Counted from the first letter of the stretch, positions 14,524-22,530 are shown. The stretch is 27,941 nt of DNA from Myxococcales bacterium UBA5297 (GCA_002408385.1 DHSB01000143.1:10562-38502); one strand, 5' to 3'. Made by a program: numbers and translations. The notes: a model not told the origin generated them from the letters alone.

Positions 14524-15531
14524 ATGGCCCTCGAGCTTCCCAAGCAGACCCTCGTCCAGATGTATCGGAAGATGGTGCTCATCCGCCGTTTCGAGGAACG
14601 CGCGGGCCAGCAATACGGGCTCGGGCAGATTGGCGGCTTCTGCCACCTCTATATCGGCCAAGAAGCGGTCGCGGTCGGCGCCCTGACCGCGCTCGAAGAC
14701 GCCGACTACGTCATCGGCGGCTACCGCGAGCACGGGCTGGCCCTGGCGCGCGGTGTGCCGCCCGGCCAATTGATGGCCGAGCTGTTCGGCAAGGCGACCG
14801 GCACCTCCAAAGGCAAGGGCGGCTCGATGCACCTGTTCGACCGCAGCCGCAACTTTCTGGGCGGCTACGGCATCGTCGGGGGCCAGATTCCCATCGCCAC
14901 CGGCTATGGCTGGGCCATCAAGTACCGCAACGAGAACAAGTGCTGCCTGTGCTTCTTCGGCGAGGCGGCGGTCAATCAGGGCTCGTTCCACGAATCGCTC
15001 AACTTGGCAGGCATCTGGAACCTGCCGGTCGTCTACCTCATCGAGAACAACCGCTACGGCATGGGGACCCCGGTCGACCTGTCGACTTCGATTCGCAAGC
15101 TGTCAGCGCGCGCGTGCTGCTACGACATCGCCAACGCGACCTTCGACGGCATGGATGTCTTCGCGGTTTTCCAGAACGTGCGCGAGGCGGTCGAACGGGC
15201 CAAGCGAGGCGAGGGGGCGACGCTGCTAGAGGCGTTGACCTACCGGTTTCGCGGTCACTCGATGGCAGACCCGGCGACCTACCGTGCCAAGGAGGAGGTC
15301 GAGGCCGAGCGCAAGCGCGACCCCATTCCGAAGCTCAGGCAGCACCTGCTCAGCAGGCAGACCGCAACCGAGGCCGAGCTGACTGAGATCGAGGCCGAGG
15401 CCAAGAAGCAGGTCGACGAGGCGGTACGCGAGGCCCAGCGGGCCCCCGACCCGGCGCCCGAGGCGATCTACGAGAACGTCTACTCCGAGGATATTCCGGT
15501 GGACCGGCTGGAGTTCACGGGCCAGCGCTAG
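14524..15531 (+). CDS. pdhA: Pyruvate dehydrogenase E1 component, alpha subunit
   Basis: A 335-aa thiamine-diphosphate enzyme subunit. ATG 14524 follows GGAG by 6 nt. Family marks in order: MYRKMVLIRRFEERAGQQYGLG (11-34), GFCHLYIGQEA (38-48), GGYREHG, GKGGSMHLFD (97-106), GIVGGQIPIATG, the cofactor motif at 146-153, ENNRYGMGTP (174-183), and the RFRGHSMADP phosphorylation-loop equivalent (241-250). With E1-beta it decarboxylates pyruvate and acetylates the E2 lipoyl group. The TPP/Mg motif reads GEAAVNQG where GDGAANQG is usual, so the metal-binding Asp is Glu. Its partners lie further right, at 17462 and 18637. A weak TTGGCT-TACAAC promoter candidate lies near 14460-14490 with wide spacing. 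Confidence 0.92.
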   Translation: MALELPKQTLVQMYRKMVLIRRFEERAGQQYGLGQIGGFCHLYIGQEAVAVGALTALEDADYVIGGYREHGLALARGVPPGQLMAELFGKATGTSKGKGGSMHLFDRSRNFLGGYGIVGGQIPIATGYGWAIKYRNENKCCLCFFGEAAVNQGSFHESLNLAGIWNLPVVYLIENNRYGMGTPVDLSTSIRKLSARACCYDIANATFDGMDVFAVFQNVREAVERAKRGEGATLLEALTYRFRGHSMADPATYRAKEEVEAERKRDPIPKLRQHLLSRQTATEAELTEIEAEAKKQVDEAVREAQRAPDPAPEAIYENVYSEDIPVDRLEFTGQR

Positions 15532-15873
15532 CGGCCGCGCCACGAGCCTCCCGCACTACGTGCCGAGCATCGACAGGCTGTCTCGCCGCGCTCAAATGGA
15601 AGCGGGCGAGGCGGCGAGCAGTTCTTCGCAAGAGCCCGTGCGAAGCGCGACCGGTTGGCAGAGGTTTGTGCCGGCAGACCGTCGCCGACCGCCCCGCGAC
15701 TCACCATGCGCCGTGGCGAGCGCCGACGATGCTTGACGCCTTGGGATGGCGCCCGGCACGCCGTGTGTTGAGCGCGCGAGAGGCGCCCGCCGAGGAGGCG
15801 ACGCCGAGGGCTCCCCGAGCGCGGCGGCTCCGAGCAGCTTCGGCCGCCTCTCTTGGCGGGTTTCGTGCTGTCG
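15532..15873 (+). other. Intergenic stretch after pdhA, no gene seen
   Basis: About 340 bp with no reading frame of convincing composition on either strand; the longer leftward frames across it are shadow-like (Arg/Pro/Ser rich). It contains a perfect 7-bp hairpin (15624-15630 with 15639-15645) without a T tract, about 90 bp after pdhA. Confidence 0.5.
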
Positions 15874-16053
15874 ATGGGCCGTTTGACCGGCCTGGCCCCC
15901 TCCGATATCGTGCGCCTCTTCTTTCGAGGGACTCGGAGGAAACAAGTCATCCTCAAGAAGGGCCAGGGCACGGTGACCCCCTTTGCCGAGCTCGAGCCCA
16001 AGTCCTTCGAGGAGCGCATGGTCCAGCACCCCAAGGTGCTCTTTCGCTTCTAG
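15874..16053 (+). CDS. Possible small protein before kbl (start uncertain)
   Basis: The last 34 codons (15949-16053) look genuinely coding, with G/C at nearly all third positions and a sensible product (LKKGQGTVTPFAELEPKSF ending PKVLFRF). The upstream part of the frame has poorer codon use and contains a promoter-like TTGACC-N17-TATCGT (15883-15911). GGAGGA (15935-15940) sits 8 nt before an in-frame ATC at 15949, so a non-standard AUC start would fit. The ATG at 15874 is the nearest upstream ATG but lies ahead of that promoter and lacks a ribosome site. A hairpin follows the stop at 16062-16086. No family is recognised, and the true length is probably 34 aa. Confidence 0.4.
   Translation: MGRLTGLAPSDIVRLFFRGTRRKQVILKKGQGTVTPFAELEPKSFEERMVQHPKVLFRF
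15883..15911 (+). promoter_or_regulatory. Promoter before the small ORF and kbl
   Basis: TTGACC (15883-15888), a 17-bp spacer and TATCGT (15906-15911). Transcription would start near 15918, giving about 30 nt before the GGAGGA-ATC start at 15949 and about 185 nt before kbl. Confidence 0.5.
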
Positions 16054-16061
16054 TCACCCGT

Positions 16062-16086
16062 GAAGCCGCGAGAGCGGAGCGGCTTC
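16062..16086 (+). terminator. Hairpin between the small ORF and kbl
   Basis: An 8-bp perfect stem (GAAGCCGC/GCGGCTTC) with a 9-nt loop, followed by TCTC but no U tract. It may be an attenuator or a 3'-end stabiliser rather than a terminator. Confidence 0.3.
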
Positions 16087-16102
16087 TCTCAACGAGGTCC
16101 TC

Positions 16103-17290
16103 ATGTACGCCAAAGCTCGTGAGATCTATCGAAGTCAATTGGAGGAGATCCGCCAGGCGGGTACGTGGAAGGCCGAGCGGCTCATCGTCTCGCCCCAGGG
16201 GGTTGAGATCCTGGTCAACGACAAGGTCGTCCTCAACTTCTGCGCGAACAACTACCTCGGCCTCTCCAGCCACCCCGAGGTGCTCGCCGGGGCCCGCGCT
16301 GCGCTTGACGACCGTGGCTACGGCCTGTCGAGCGTGCGCTTCATCTGCGGCACACAAGACCACCACCGCGCCCTCGAAAAGCGGCTCGCCGACTTCTTCG
16401 GGTTCGAGGACTCTATCCTCTTCAGCTCCTGCTTCGACGCCAACGGCGGGGTCTTCGAGGCCTTGCTGACCGACCAGGACGCGATCATCTCCGACGCCTT
16501 GAACCACGCCTCGATCATCGACGGCGTCCGGCTGTGCAAGGCCGAGCGCCACCGCTACGCCAACGGCGACATGGCCGAGCTCGAGCAGAAGCTCAAGGAG
16601 ACGCAGGGCAAGCGGCTGCGCATGATCGCCACCGACGGCGTCTTCTCGATGGACGGCTACCTCGCCAAGCTCGACCAGATTTGCGAGCTCGCCGAAAAGT
16701 ACGACGCGTTGGTGATGGTCGACGACTCGCACGCCTCCGGCTTTGTCGGCAAGACCGGACGCGGAACGCCCGAGCATTTCGGGGTGACCGCGAAGATCGA
16801 CGTCCTCACCTCGACGCTGGGCAAGGCCCTGGGCGGTGGGTCGGGTGGCTTCATCGCGGCCCGCCAGGAGATTGTCGATCTTCTCCGACAGAAGGCCCGG
16901 CCCTACCTCTTCTCGAACACGGTGGCGCCGCCGATCATCGGCGGTACGCACCGGGTGCTCGACCTTCTCGCGGGCAGCACCGCGCTGCGCGACGCGGTGA
17001 TGGAAAACGCCCGCCGCTTCCGCGAGCGGATGGGCAAGGCCGGCTTCGAGATCAAGGAGGGCATCCACCCGATCGTTCCAATCATGATCGGCGACGCGCG
17101 GATGGCGACCGAGATGGCTTCGGAGCTGCTCGAAGAGGGCATCTACGTCATCGGCTTCAGCTACCCGGTGGTCCCCAAGGGACAAGCGCGCATCCGCGTC
17201 CAGCTTTCGGCAGCCCACAAGGCCGAGCATATCGACCGCGCGGTCGACGCCTTCGTCAAGATTGGCAAGCGCAAGGGTCTGCTCAAATAG
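16103..17290 (+). CDS. kbl: Glycine C-acetyltransferase (2-amino-3-ketobutyrate CoA ligase)
   Basis: A 395-aa PLP enzyme of the alpha-oxoamine synthase family. ATG 16103 has GAGG 5 nt upstream. It begins with [19 protein letters not shown] (42-60), then [10 protein letters not shown] (79-88), [11 protein letters not shown] (131-141), [22 protein letters not shown] (206-216), and the PLP lysine in [11 protein letters not shown] (K241). The length and motifs match Kbl rather than the biotin (BioF) or heme (HemA) relatives. The enzyme cleaves 2-amino-3-ketobutyrate with CoA to glycine and acetyl-CoA, completing threonine breakdown after threonine dehydrogenase, which is not in this window. It lies between pdhA and pdhB, both also acetyl-CoA related, and ends at a strong terminator. 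Confidence 0.9.
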   Translation: MYAKAREIYRSQLEEIRQAGTWKAERLIVSPQGVEILVNDKVVLNFCANNYLGLSSHPEVLAGARAALDDRGYGLSSVRFICGTQDHHRALEKRLADFFGFEDSILFSSCFDANGGVFEALLTDQDAIISDALNHASIIDGVRLCKAERHRYANGDMAELEQKLKETQGKRLRMIATDGVFSMDGYLAKLDQICELAEKYDALVMVDDSHASGFVGKTGRGTPEHFGVTAKIDVLTSTLGKALGGGSGGFIAARQEIVDLLRQKARPYLFSNTVAPPIIGGTHRVLDLLAGSTALRDAVMENARRFRERMGKAGFEIKEGIHPIVPIMIGDARMATEMASELLEEGIYVIGFSYPVVPKGQARIRVQLSAAHKAEHIDRAVDAFVKIGKRKGLLK

Positions 17291-17316
17291 CAGCGGCCGG
17301 TGCACCGGCGTAACTT

Positions 17317-17349
17317 CGCCCCCTTCCGCTGCGCGGGAGGGGGCGTTTT
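17317..17349 (+). terminator. Intrinsic terminator of kbl
   Basis: A 12-bp stem (CGCCCCCTTCCG paired with CGGGAGGGGGCG, one G-T wobble), a 5-nt loop and TTTT, 26 bp after the stop codon. It separates kbl from pdhB transcriptionally. Confidence 0.87.
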
Positions 17350-17406
17350 CGCAAGGGGCGAAGCGTGGAGGGGTGAACTTCGCGATGAGGGGCTCGCTCG
17401 GTCCAC

Positions 17407-17434
17407 TTGTGCCCGCGATCTTGCGGGCTAGCCT
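17407..17434 (+). promoter_or_regulatory. Promoter candidate for pdhB
   Basis: TTGTGC (17407-17412), a 16-bp spacer and TAGCCT (17429-17434), 27 bp before the pdhB ATG and just upstream of its AAGGAG site. The spacer holds a CCCGC-GATCTT-GCGGG inverted repeat that could be an operator. Confidence 0.35.
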
Positions 17435-17461
17435 TCGGCCGCACATCGAAGGAGCGACCGG

Positions 17462-18442
17462 ATGCCACAGATCACCTATCGCGAAGCGCTCAATCAGGCC
17501 ATGCGCGAGGAGATGGCGCGCGACCCCGACATCTTCTTGATGGGAGAGGACGTCGGGCGCTACCAGGGCGCCTTCAAAGTAAGCCAGGGGCTGTTTGAGG
17601 AGTTTGGCGAGCGGCGGGTCGTCGACACGCCGATCAGCGAGCTCGGCTTCGCCGGCCTGGGGATCGGTGCGGCGATGGCCGGCCTCAGGCCGATCGTCGA
17701 GATGATGACCTGGAACTTCGCCCTCCTCGCGATGGACCAGATCATCAACAACGCCGCCAAAATCCGAAGCATGTCCGGCGGCCAATTCACCGCGCCGATG
17801 GTGTTGCGCGGGCCACAAGGCGCCGGCCACCAGCTCTCGAGCCAGCACTCGCAAGTCCTGGAGATGCACTACGCCTCGATACCCGGGCTCGTCGTCATCG
17901 CCGCCGGCGTGCCCAGGGACGCGAAGGGCCTACTCAAGAGCGCCTGCCGGGCCAAAGACCCCGTCATCTTCTTCGAGAGCGAGCGGCTCTACCCGGTCAA
18001 GGGCGAGGTGCCCGAGGGCGAGTACACCCTCCCCATCGGCGTCGCCGACGTGAAGCGTGAGGGGGGAGACGTCACGATCGTCTGCTGGGGCAGGATGGTC
18101 TACCCGGCGCTCGAGGGCGCTGAGTTGCTCGCGAAGGACGGCATCGACGCGGAGGTCGTCGACCTCCGTACCCTGCGCCCATGGGACCGCGACCGCGTCG
18201 CCCATAGCCTCGCGAAGACCCATCGCTGCGTCGTCGTCGAGGAGGGCTGGCCACAGTGCGGCATGGGCGCAACGGTGGCCGACTTCGTCCAGCGCGAATG
18301 TTTCGACGATCTCGACGCGCCGGTGGCGCGGGTTCACGGTGCGGACGTGAACATGTCGTACAACAAGCACCACGAGCAGCTCATCCTCCCCGATGGTCCA
18401 AAGGTGGCCGAGGCGGCGAGAAGCGTCAGCTATGCGGAGTGA
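17462..18442 (+). CDS. pdhB: Pyruvate dehydrogenase E1 component, beta subunit
   Basis: A 326-aa protein. ATG 17462 has AAGGAG 8 nt upstream. Family marks: ITYREALNQAMREEMARDPDIFLMGEDVG (4-32), where the Glu before DVG activates thiamine diphosphate; VVDTPISELGFAGLGIGAAMAGLRPIVE (53-80); and QLSSQHSQ (123-130). DPVIFFESERLY and VVEEGWPQCGMGATVADFV are the C-terminal transketolase domain. It pairs with E1-alpha in an alpha2-beta2 tetramer in the cytoplasm. It probably shares a transcript with E2 (194 bp downstream), whereas pdhA has its own transcript further left. Branched-chain E1-beta is a relative, but the E2 partner and motif set favour pyruvate. Confidence 0.93.
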   Translation: MPQITYREALNQAMREEMARDPDIFLMGEDVGRYQGAFKVSQGLFEEFGERRVVDTPISELGFAGLGIGAAMAGLRPIVEMMTWNFALLAMDQIINNAAKIRSMSGGQFTAPMVLRGPQGAGHQLSSQHSQVLEMHYASIPGLVVIAAGVPRDAKGLLKSACRAKDPVIFFESERLYPVKGEVPEGEYTLPIGVADVKREGGDVTIVCWGRMVYPALEGAELLAKDGIDAEVVDLRTLRPWDRDRVAHSLAKTHRCVVVEEGWPQCGMGATVADFVQRECFDDLDAPVARVHGADVNMSYNKHHEQLILPDGPKVAEAARSVSYAE

Positions 18443-18636
18443 AGATTCGTCGAAGAATCCTTCGAGTGATAACCGGCAGGCTCGAGCGTAGGCTGAGCCT
18501 GCGAGGGCCGAAGTCGCTCCCTCTACCGCACTTCGTCATTTCTCGGGAGGCTCGCGCGGGGTGAGCGGGGGGCCGGCCGAGATCAGGGAGGTTTCGCGAC
18601 ACCTCTTGAGCGCCTCACCGCAGAACGGAGCAAGCA

Positions 18637-19893
18637 ATGGCGACGGCAATTGTGATGCCCAAGCTCTCGGACACGATGACCGAGGGCAAGATCCTGAAGT
18701 GGAACAAGAAGGAAGGCGACTCCATCTCGTCGGGCGATGCGCTCGCCGACGTGGAGACGGACAAGGCGACGCTCGAGTTGGAGGCCTACGAAGACGGCAC
18801 CCTCCTCAAGGTCGTCGTTCCCGAGGGCGGCAGCGCTCCGGTGGGCGCGACCGTCGCGGTGCTCGGAGAGAAGGGCGAGGACATCTCCTCGTTGGTGACC
18901 GCTGCCGCGGAGAAGGTCGAGGAGAAGCCGAAGCCAGAGGGGAAGCCCAAGGAGGCGCAGGCGAAGCTTGCCGAGATGCCGCGTCACCCGGTTCGCGAGA
19001 TACCGCGGGCGACACCGAGGCCGGGCCGGCTCCTCGCTTCTCCGCTCGCCCGACGGATGGCGCGCGACAGCGGCGTCGAGCTTTCGGCCGTCCAGGGCAG
19101 CGGGCCCGGGGGCCGCATCGTGGCCCGCGACATCAAGGAGGCCGCACGGCGCGCCCCTGCCCGCGTGGCCGCTCCGGCGCCGGCCGCGCCTCTTCTCTTG
19201 GAGCTGCCTGCCCGACCCGCCGAGGCGAGGCTCGAGTTGACTGGAATGCGCCGAGTCATCGCCGAGCGGATGAGCCAGTCGAAGCGCGAGGCGCCCCACT
19301 TCTATCTCTCGGTAGACGTCGACATGGAGGCCGCCGACGAGCTGCGCCGGGAGCTCAAGAGCGCCGGGGCGCGCGTCTCGCTCAACGACTTCATGTTGAA
19401 GGCCGCGGGCTTCGCGCTCCTCAAAGTCCCGGAGGCCAACCGCACCTTCGAGGGCGACCACATCCGGCAGGTCGCCAGCGTCGATGTCGGGATGGCCGTG
19501 GCCTTGCCCGAGGGGCTCGTCTCTCCGGTCGTGCGCGGGATCGATCGGCTCGGCTTGCTGGGGGTCGGTGCCGTCGCGCGGGATCTCGCCGAGCGCGCCC
19601 GCGGCAAGCGCCTCAAGCCCGAGGAGTACACCGGCGGCAGCGTCACCGTTTCCAACCTGGGGATGCTCGGCATCGACTCGTTCCTGGCGATCATCAATCC
19701 GCCCCAGCCGGCCATCCTCGCTGTCGGCACCGTGGCCGAGCGGCCGGCGGTCGTAGACGGCAAGGTGGTCGCGCGGAAACGAACCTGGATCACGCTGTCG
19801 GGCGATCACCGCGTCATCGACGGCGCGGTGGGGGCGCGCTACCTCGGAGCGGTCAGGGACGCGCTCGAGCGTCCGCTCGCGTTGATGGCCTGA
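18637..19893 (+). CDS. pdhC: Dihydrolipoamide acetyltransferase, E2 of pyruvate dehydrogenase
   Basis: A 418-aa protein with GGAG 6 nt before ATG. Domains: one lipoyl domain (1-80) with lipoylated K43 in VETDKATLELEA; a Lys/Pro/Glu-rich linker (about 90-128); the E1/E3-binding domain (about 131-168: ASPLARRMARDSGVELS, GSGPGGRIVARDI); an Ala/Pro linker; and the catalytic domain (about 198-418) with MRRVIAERMSQSK and the active-site GDHRVIDG (H391, D395). It accepts an acetyl group from E1 and passes it to CoA, forming the complex core. Neither E3 (lipoamide dehydrogenase) nor a lipoate-attachment gene is in the window. The 194-bp gap upstream holds a 7-bp inverted repeat (18477-18501) and no clear promoter. 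Confidence 0.93.
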   Translation: MATAIVMPKLSDTMTEGKILKWNKKEGDSISSGDALADVETDKATLELEAYEDGTLLKVVVPEGGSAPVGATVAVLGEKGEDISSLVTAAAEKVEEKPKPEGKPKEAQAKLAEMPRHPVREIPRATPRPGRLLASPLARRMARDSGVELSAVQGSGPGGRIVARDIKEAARRAPARVAAPAPAAPLLLELPARPAEARLELTGMRRVIAERMSQSKREAPHFYLSVDVDMEAADELRRELKSAGARVSLNDFMLKAAGFALLKVPEANRTFEGDHIRQVASVDVGMAVALPEGLVSPVVRGIDRLGLLGVGAVARDLAERARGKRLKPEEYTGGSVTVSNLGMLGIDSFLAIINPPQPAILAVGTVAERPAVVDGKVVARKRTWITLSGDHRVIDGAVGARYLGAVRDALERPLALMA

Positions 19894-20508
19894 GCCGCCC
19901 GCGGTCGGCTGTCATCGCCCGTCTGCTGACATGCCTGGGAGGCTGGGCTCTGCGGCACACCGGCCTCCCGAGTCAGTTTCGTTGCGCGGGCTCCTCGTGG
20001 TGGTGCCCGCCATGCTTCCGGTCCGCGCCCCTTGCCTCACACCGCCGACCTTGCGGCCTCTGCTGTGTCTGGCGGCAGCGGCTTGCCTGCCGCCTCGGGT
20101 CCCGAAACGGCGAGGCATTGGGCCTTGCGTCCGGGGACCAGAGCTCGTGCAGCTTCACGTGATGAGCTGGCAAGCGCGCGAACCCCCGGCGTTTGCAGCC
20201 CGATTGCGCTGCCGATTGGGGCTTTGCGGCAGGGCACCGCGGCGGCTTGGCCCGCCTTCTCTCGATTTCGAAGCCCCCGCTGGTCGGCTCCTCGCTCGGC
20301 ATCGGTGCCCGAGCCCAAATCGACCGCGGAGACTTTGCGCGAGGTTTGGGGACGTTTGCCGCTCGGCGCCGCGTTCTGACTCCGAGAAGCCACCGCTTGC
20401 GGCGGGTCCACCAGGCGGACAGGCGAGATTGGACTCGTCTTTCTGCTCTGTCCCGTCCGAGAATATCGATTGCCCGCTTGCCGGTCGCGCGACCGACGGA
20501 GAGTCTTC
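19894..20508 (+). other. 615-bp stretch without a recognisable gene
   Basis: Every frame on both strands gives Arg/Pro/Ser/Cys-rich, low-quality translations, and the codon pattern of real neighbours is absent. A perfect 8-bp hairpin (GGCGGCAG/CTGCCGCC, 20071-20078 with 20087-20094) lacks a T tract. A weak promoter candidate for the next gene (TTCTGC-N17-TATCGA, 20440-20468) lies near the right end. I see no tRNA, tmRNA, SRP or RNase P motif. Confidence 0.6.
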
Positions 20509-20997
20509 ATGGCCTCTGAGCAGCAGCCCGAGATCCGCATCGAGACAGCGAAGGGCCCCGGCGACTTCGCCTCCGCGATGGCGATTCGCGAGATCGTTTT
20601 CATCGAGGAGCAGCAGGTTCCTCCCGACCTTGAACGAGACGAGGAGGATTCGACCGCCTATCACGCGCTCGCCTACCTGGGCGGGCACGCCATCGGCACT
20701 GGCCGGCTGGTGGTGCTCGACACGCCGCCCGAAGGCGAGACCGGCCGATGGGGTCGGGTCGGCCGCATGGCGGTCCTCGAGAGCTATCGCAAGCGGAGCA
20801 TCGGCCGCCTGCTTCTCGAGAGGCTCGAGAGCGAGGCCGTGCGCCGTGGGCTCGAGGGCGTGATGCTCCACGCCCAGGTCTACGCGCGCGACTTCTATGC
20901 GAGGCGCGGGTATCAGCAGACCGGCTCGGTCTTCGACGAGGCGGGCATCCCTCACCTCGAGATGCGCAAGCGTCTCGGCCGCGCCCAGGGCCCCTGA
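20509..20997 (+). CDS. GNAT-family acetyltransferase
   Basis: A 162-aa protein; ATG 20509 has GGAG about 8 nt upstream. The GNAT fold is seen in AMAIREIVFIEEQQVPPDLERDEEDSTAYHALAYL (about 22-58), where the family's first helix and strands lie, followed by the acetyl-CoA loop region RVGRMAVLESYRKRSIGRLLLERLE (about 83-107). The usual Q/RxxGxG/A loop is KRSIGR here. HAQVYARDFYARRGYQQTG (about 123-141) is the C-terminal Tyr-rich element. The EEQQVPPDLE(R/D)DE segment resembles the ElaA-like branch. It acetylates an amine of an unknown substrate in the cytoplasm. It precedes the BamE-like lipoprotein by 15 bp, in what may be a small operon. Confidence 0.85.
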   Translation: MASEQQPEIRIETAKGPGDFASAMAIREIVFIEEQQVPPDLERDEEDSTAYHALAYLGGHAIGTGRLVVLDTPPEGETGRWGRVGRMAVLESYRKRSIGRLLLERLESEAVRRGLEGVMLHAQVYARDFYARRGYQQTGSVFDEAGIPHLEMRKRLGRAQGP

Positions 20998-20999
20998 AC

Positions 21000-21005
21000 T
21001 ATACT
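21000..21005 (+). promoter_or_regulatory. Leaderless-type -10 element of the BamE-like lipoprotein
   Basis: TATACT ends 7 nt before the ATG at 21013; there is no Shine-Dalgarno and no -35 hexamer at the expected distance. The -10 and start region (TATACTGGCGCCCATG) closely match the pseudokinase one (TAGACTGGCGCGCGTG). Confidence 0.4.
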
Positions 21006-21012
21006 GGCGCCC

Positions 21013-21480
21013 ATGAAACCCTCGATTCTCCGAACCCTCCTGGCGACCCTCTCCATCGGCGCGGCGCTCGGGTGCGCGAGCGGCCCGAACCGCCTCGAGC
21101 TCTACCGAGCCCTCTCGCAGCCGAGCAAGGACGCCTACGACAAGTACCACCAGTTCATGACCGAACCGCGGCAGGAGGCCTACCTCGCGGCAAAGAGCGA
21201 CGAGGAGCGCGCGCGCATGATCGGCGACCTGCACGTCGAGGAGCGCCTGGCCCGCTATCCGGACTACATCCAAAAAGCGATCTGGTCGCAGGAGGTCGTC
21301 GCGGGCATGGACCGGGAGGCGGTGCTGCTCACCTGGGGCCGGCCCGACTCGGTCGAGCGGCCCTACAGCGAGGACAGCCAGGGCGTCGACCGCGAGATTT
21401 GGAGCTTTCGCCGCGGCACGGGCGACGTTCGCCTCGTCGAGATCGTTCAGGGTGTGGTGCTCAGCGTGGAGCGAAAGTGA
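21013..21480 (+). CDS. Small lipoprotein with BamE/SmpA-like domain
   Basis: A 155-aa protein. The lipoprotein signal ends GAALGC (lipid Cys21). Residues about 30-92 are helical and charged (ALSQPSKDAYDKYHQFMTE, AKSDEERARMIGDLH) and recall, weakly, the GWxTD-type domain. Residues about 96-153 (VAGMDREAVLLTWGRPDSVE, then EIWSFRRGTGDVRLVEIVQGVVLSVE) have the Gly-Met, G-x-P and aromatic-strand layout of the SmpA/OmlA (BamE) fold. In the BAM complex BamE helps assemble outer membrane proteins, but this protein is longer than BamE and may have another role in the envelope. It has no visible Shine-Dalgarno site. Confidence 0.75.
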   Translation: MKPSILRTLLATLSIGAALGCASGPNRLELYRALSQPSKDAYDKYHQFMTEPRQEAYLAAKSDEERARMIGDLHVEERLARYPDYIQKAIWSQEVVAGMDREAVLLTWGRPDSVERPYSEDSQGVDREIWSFRRGTGDVRLVEIVQGVVLSVERK

Positions 21481-21512
21481 GCGCAGCGACGCCAAGGGAA
21501 GGGGACGCCACC

Positions 21513-22436
21513 ATGAGCTTGGCTTTCCCGCCCGGGCACCCGCAGGCAGAGGAGGTCGCCGATGCGCTCGTGCGCGCGCGCGCCGCCTCGACGCTCGTCG
21601 ACCTCTATGGCGCCTGGCTTCGCCTCCGCGTAGCGCAGGCCGCTTCGGCCGCCGCGAGGGCTGAAGAGAGCGAGCGGCTCGAGACCCGGGCCAGCTTCTT
21701 GCTCAAGTCGGTCGAGAGTGCCCGCGCGCTGCGTCCGCCGCCGCCGGACCCGGCCAAGCGCAAGGCCAAGGGGCTGAAGAAAGCCGACGACGCCTATGCC
21801 GGCTTCCTCGCGTCCGCCGAATCGGAGCTCGCCGGCGCCCGCCGCGCACTGCACGAGCGAACCGAGCGCGAGGAGGAGCTCTTCGGACGGGAGACAGCCG
21901 CCTTGCAGGCGGGCATCCTCGAGCGCGTCGAGGCCGTCCTTGGCCATCGCAGGCCTGCCGTCGAGGCCTGCGTCCAGCCCGTCGGCAGCGCGAACGCGCT
22001 GTGCCACCTCGCGCGGCCAGGTGAGGAGGAGGCGGCGCTGCTGCTCGGCTTCGTCCTCTCGGGCAAGCTGCCGACCCACTACGACGCCTTCTTCGACGAC
22101 AGCGTCGATGACCTCTCGCTGCCGCCAGCCCGTTTCTACGAGGAGGATGGCGCGAGCGCCCGCCCAGCGTCGGTCGACGTCGAGGACGCGCTCGTGGCGG
22201 ACCCGGCGCGTGCCTTCGTGCCGGTCAAGGGCATGATTGCCTTCTGCCTGCCGGAGCGCGATTTCCCGCGCTTTCGCCTCGTCAACCGCGGCCCGCTGTC
22301 CGAGGTCGAGGCCCGCGAGTCTGCCGACGGCGGCTACTCTCAGCTCCTCTCACGCGAGGCCGCCGAGCTGCTGTCCGGCTACCTGATCCGCCTCCAGGTC
22401 GAGGGCCGCCTCGAGCTTGTGCTCAAGGTCGGCTGA
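21513..22436 (+). CDS. Helical protein of unknown function (307 aa)
   Basis: ATG 21513 is preceded by GGAAGGGGA. Residues about 15-75 and 80-150 are long, Ala/Glu/Arg/Lys-rich helices with coiled-coil character. A Pro-rich turn (PPPPDPAKRKAKGLKKADD) lies between them. The rest is more globular, with no metal-binding or nucleotide-binding motif seen. There is no signal peptide or membrane segment, so it is probably cytoplasmic. It follows the lipoprotein gene by 32 bp and the GNAT gene beyond that, so the three may form one transcript. Composition and codon use show it is a real gene; no family is recognised. Confidence 0.65.
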   Translation: MSLAFPPGHPQAEEVADALVRARAASTLVDLYGAWLRLRVAQAASAAARAEESERLETRASFLLKSVESARALRPPPPDPAKRKAKGLKKADDAYAGFLASAESELAGARRALHERTEREEELFGRETAALQAGILERVEAVLGHRRPAVEACVQPVGSANALCHLARPGEEEAALLLGFVLSGKLPTHYDAFFDDSVDDLSLPPARFYEEDGASARPASVDVEDALVADPARAFVPVKGMIAFCLPERDFPRFRLVNRGPLSEVEARESADGGYSQLLSREAAELLSGYLIRLQVEGRLELVLKVG

Positions 22437-22462
22437 GTTGGGAGTTTCGAGTTGGGAGTGAA
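22435..22462 (+). repeat. 14-bp direct repeat at the end of the helical protein gene
   Basis: GAGTTGGGAGTTTC is followed by GAGTTGGGAGTGAA, with 11 identical leading bases and a period of 14. The first copy overlaps the stop codon. A degenerate third copy follows at about 22463. Confidence 0.7.
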
Positions 22463-22514
22463 GAGCGAGTTTCTGGGCGCAGCTTGCCGCGCTGCCCGGG
22501 CCGGTCGCGGAGGC

Positions 22515-22530
22515 TCCGGGTGACGCCCGG
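22515..22530 (+). repeat. Hairpin repeat, copy 1
   Basis: TCCGGGTGACGCCCGG, a hairpin-forming element. It differs from copy 2 at 22650-22665 at only two adjacent bases. Confidence 0.5.

Noticed and set aside
15528..16034. Long leftward frames (145 and 168 aa) between pdhA and kbl
   Set aside because: Translations are Arg/Pro/Ser/Gly-rich without hydrophobic pattern, have no start signal, and overlap a promoter-like element and the likely small plus-strand ORF.
19931..20863. A 310-aa plus-strand frame covering the silent stretch and part of the GNAT gene
   Set aside because: Composition is typical of shadow frames in high-GC DNA, and it overlaps the real GNAT gene in another frame.
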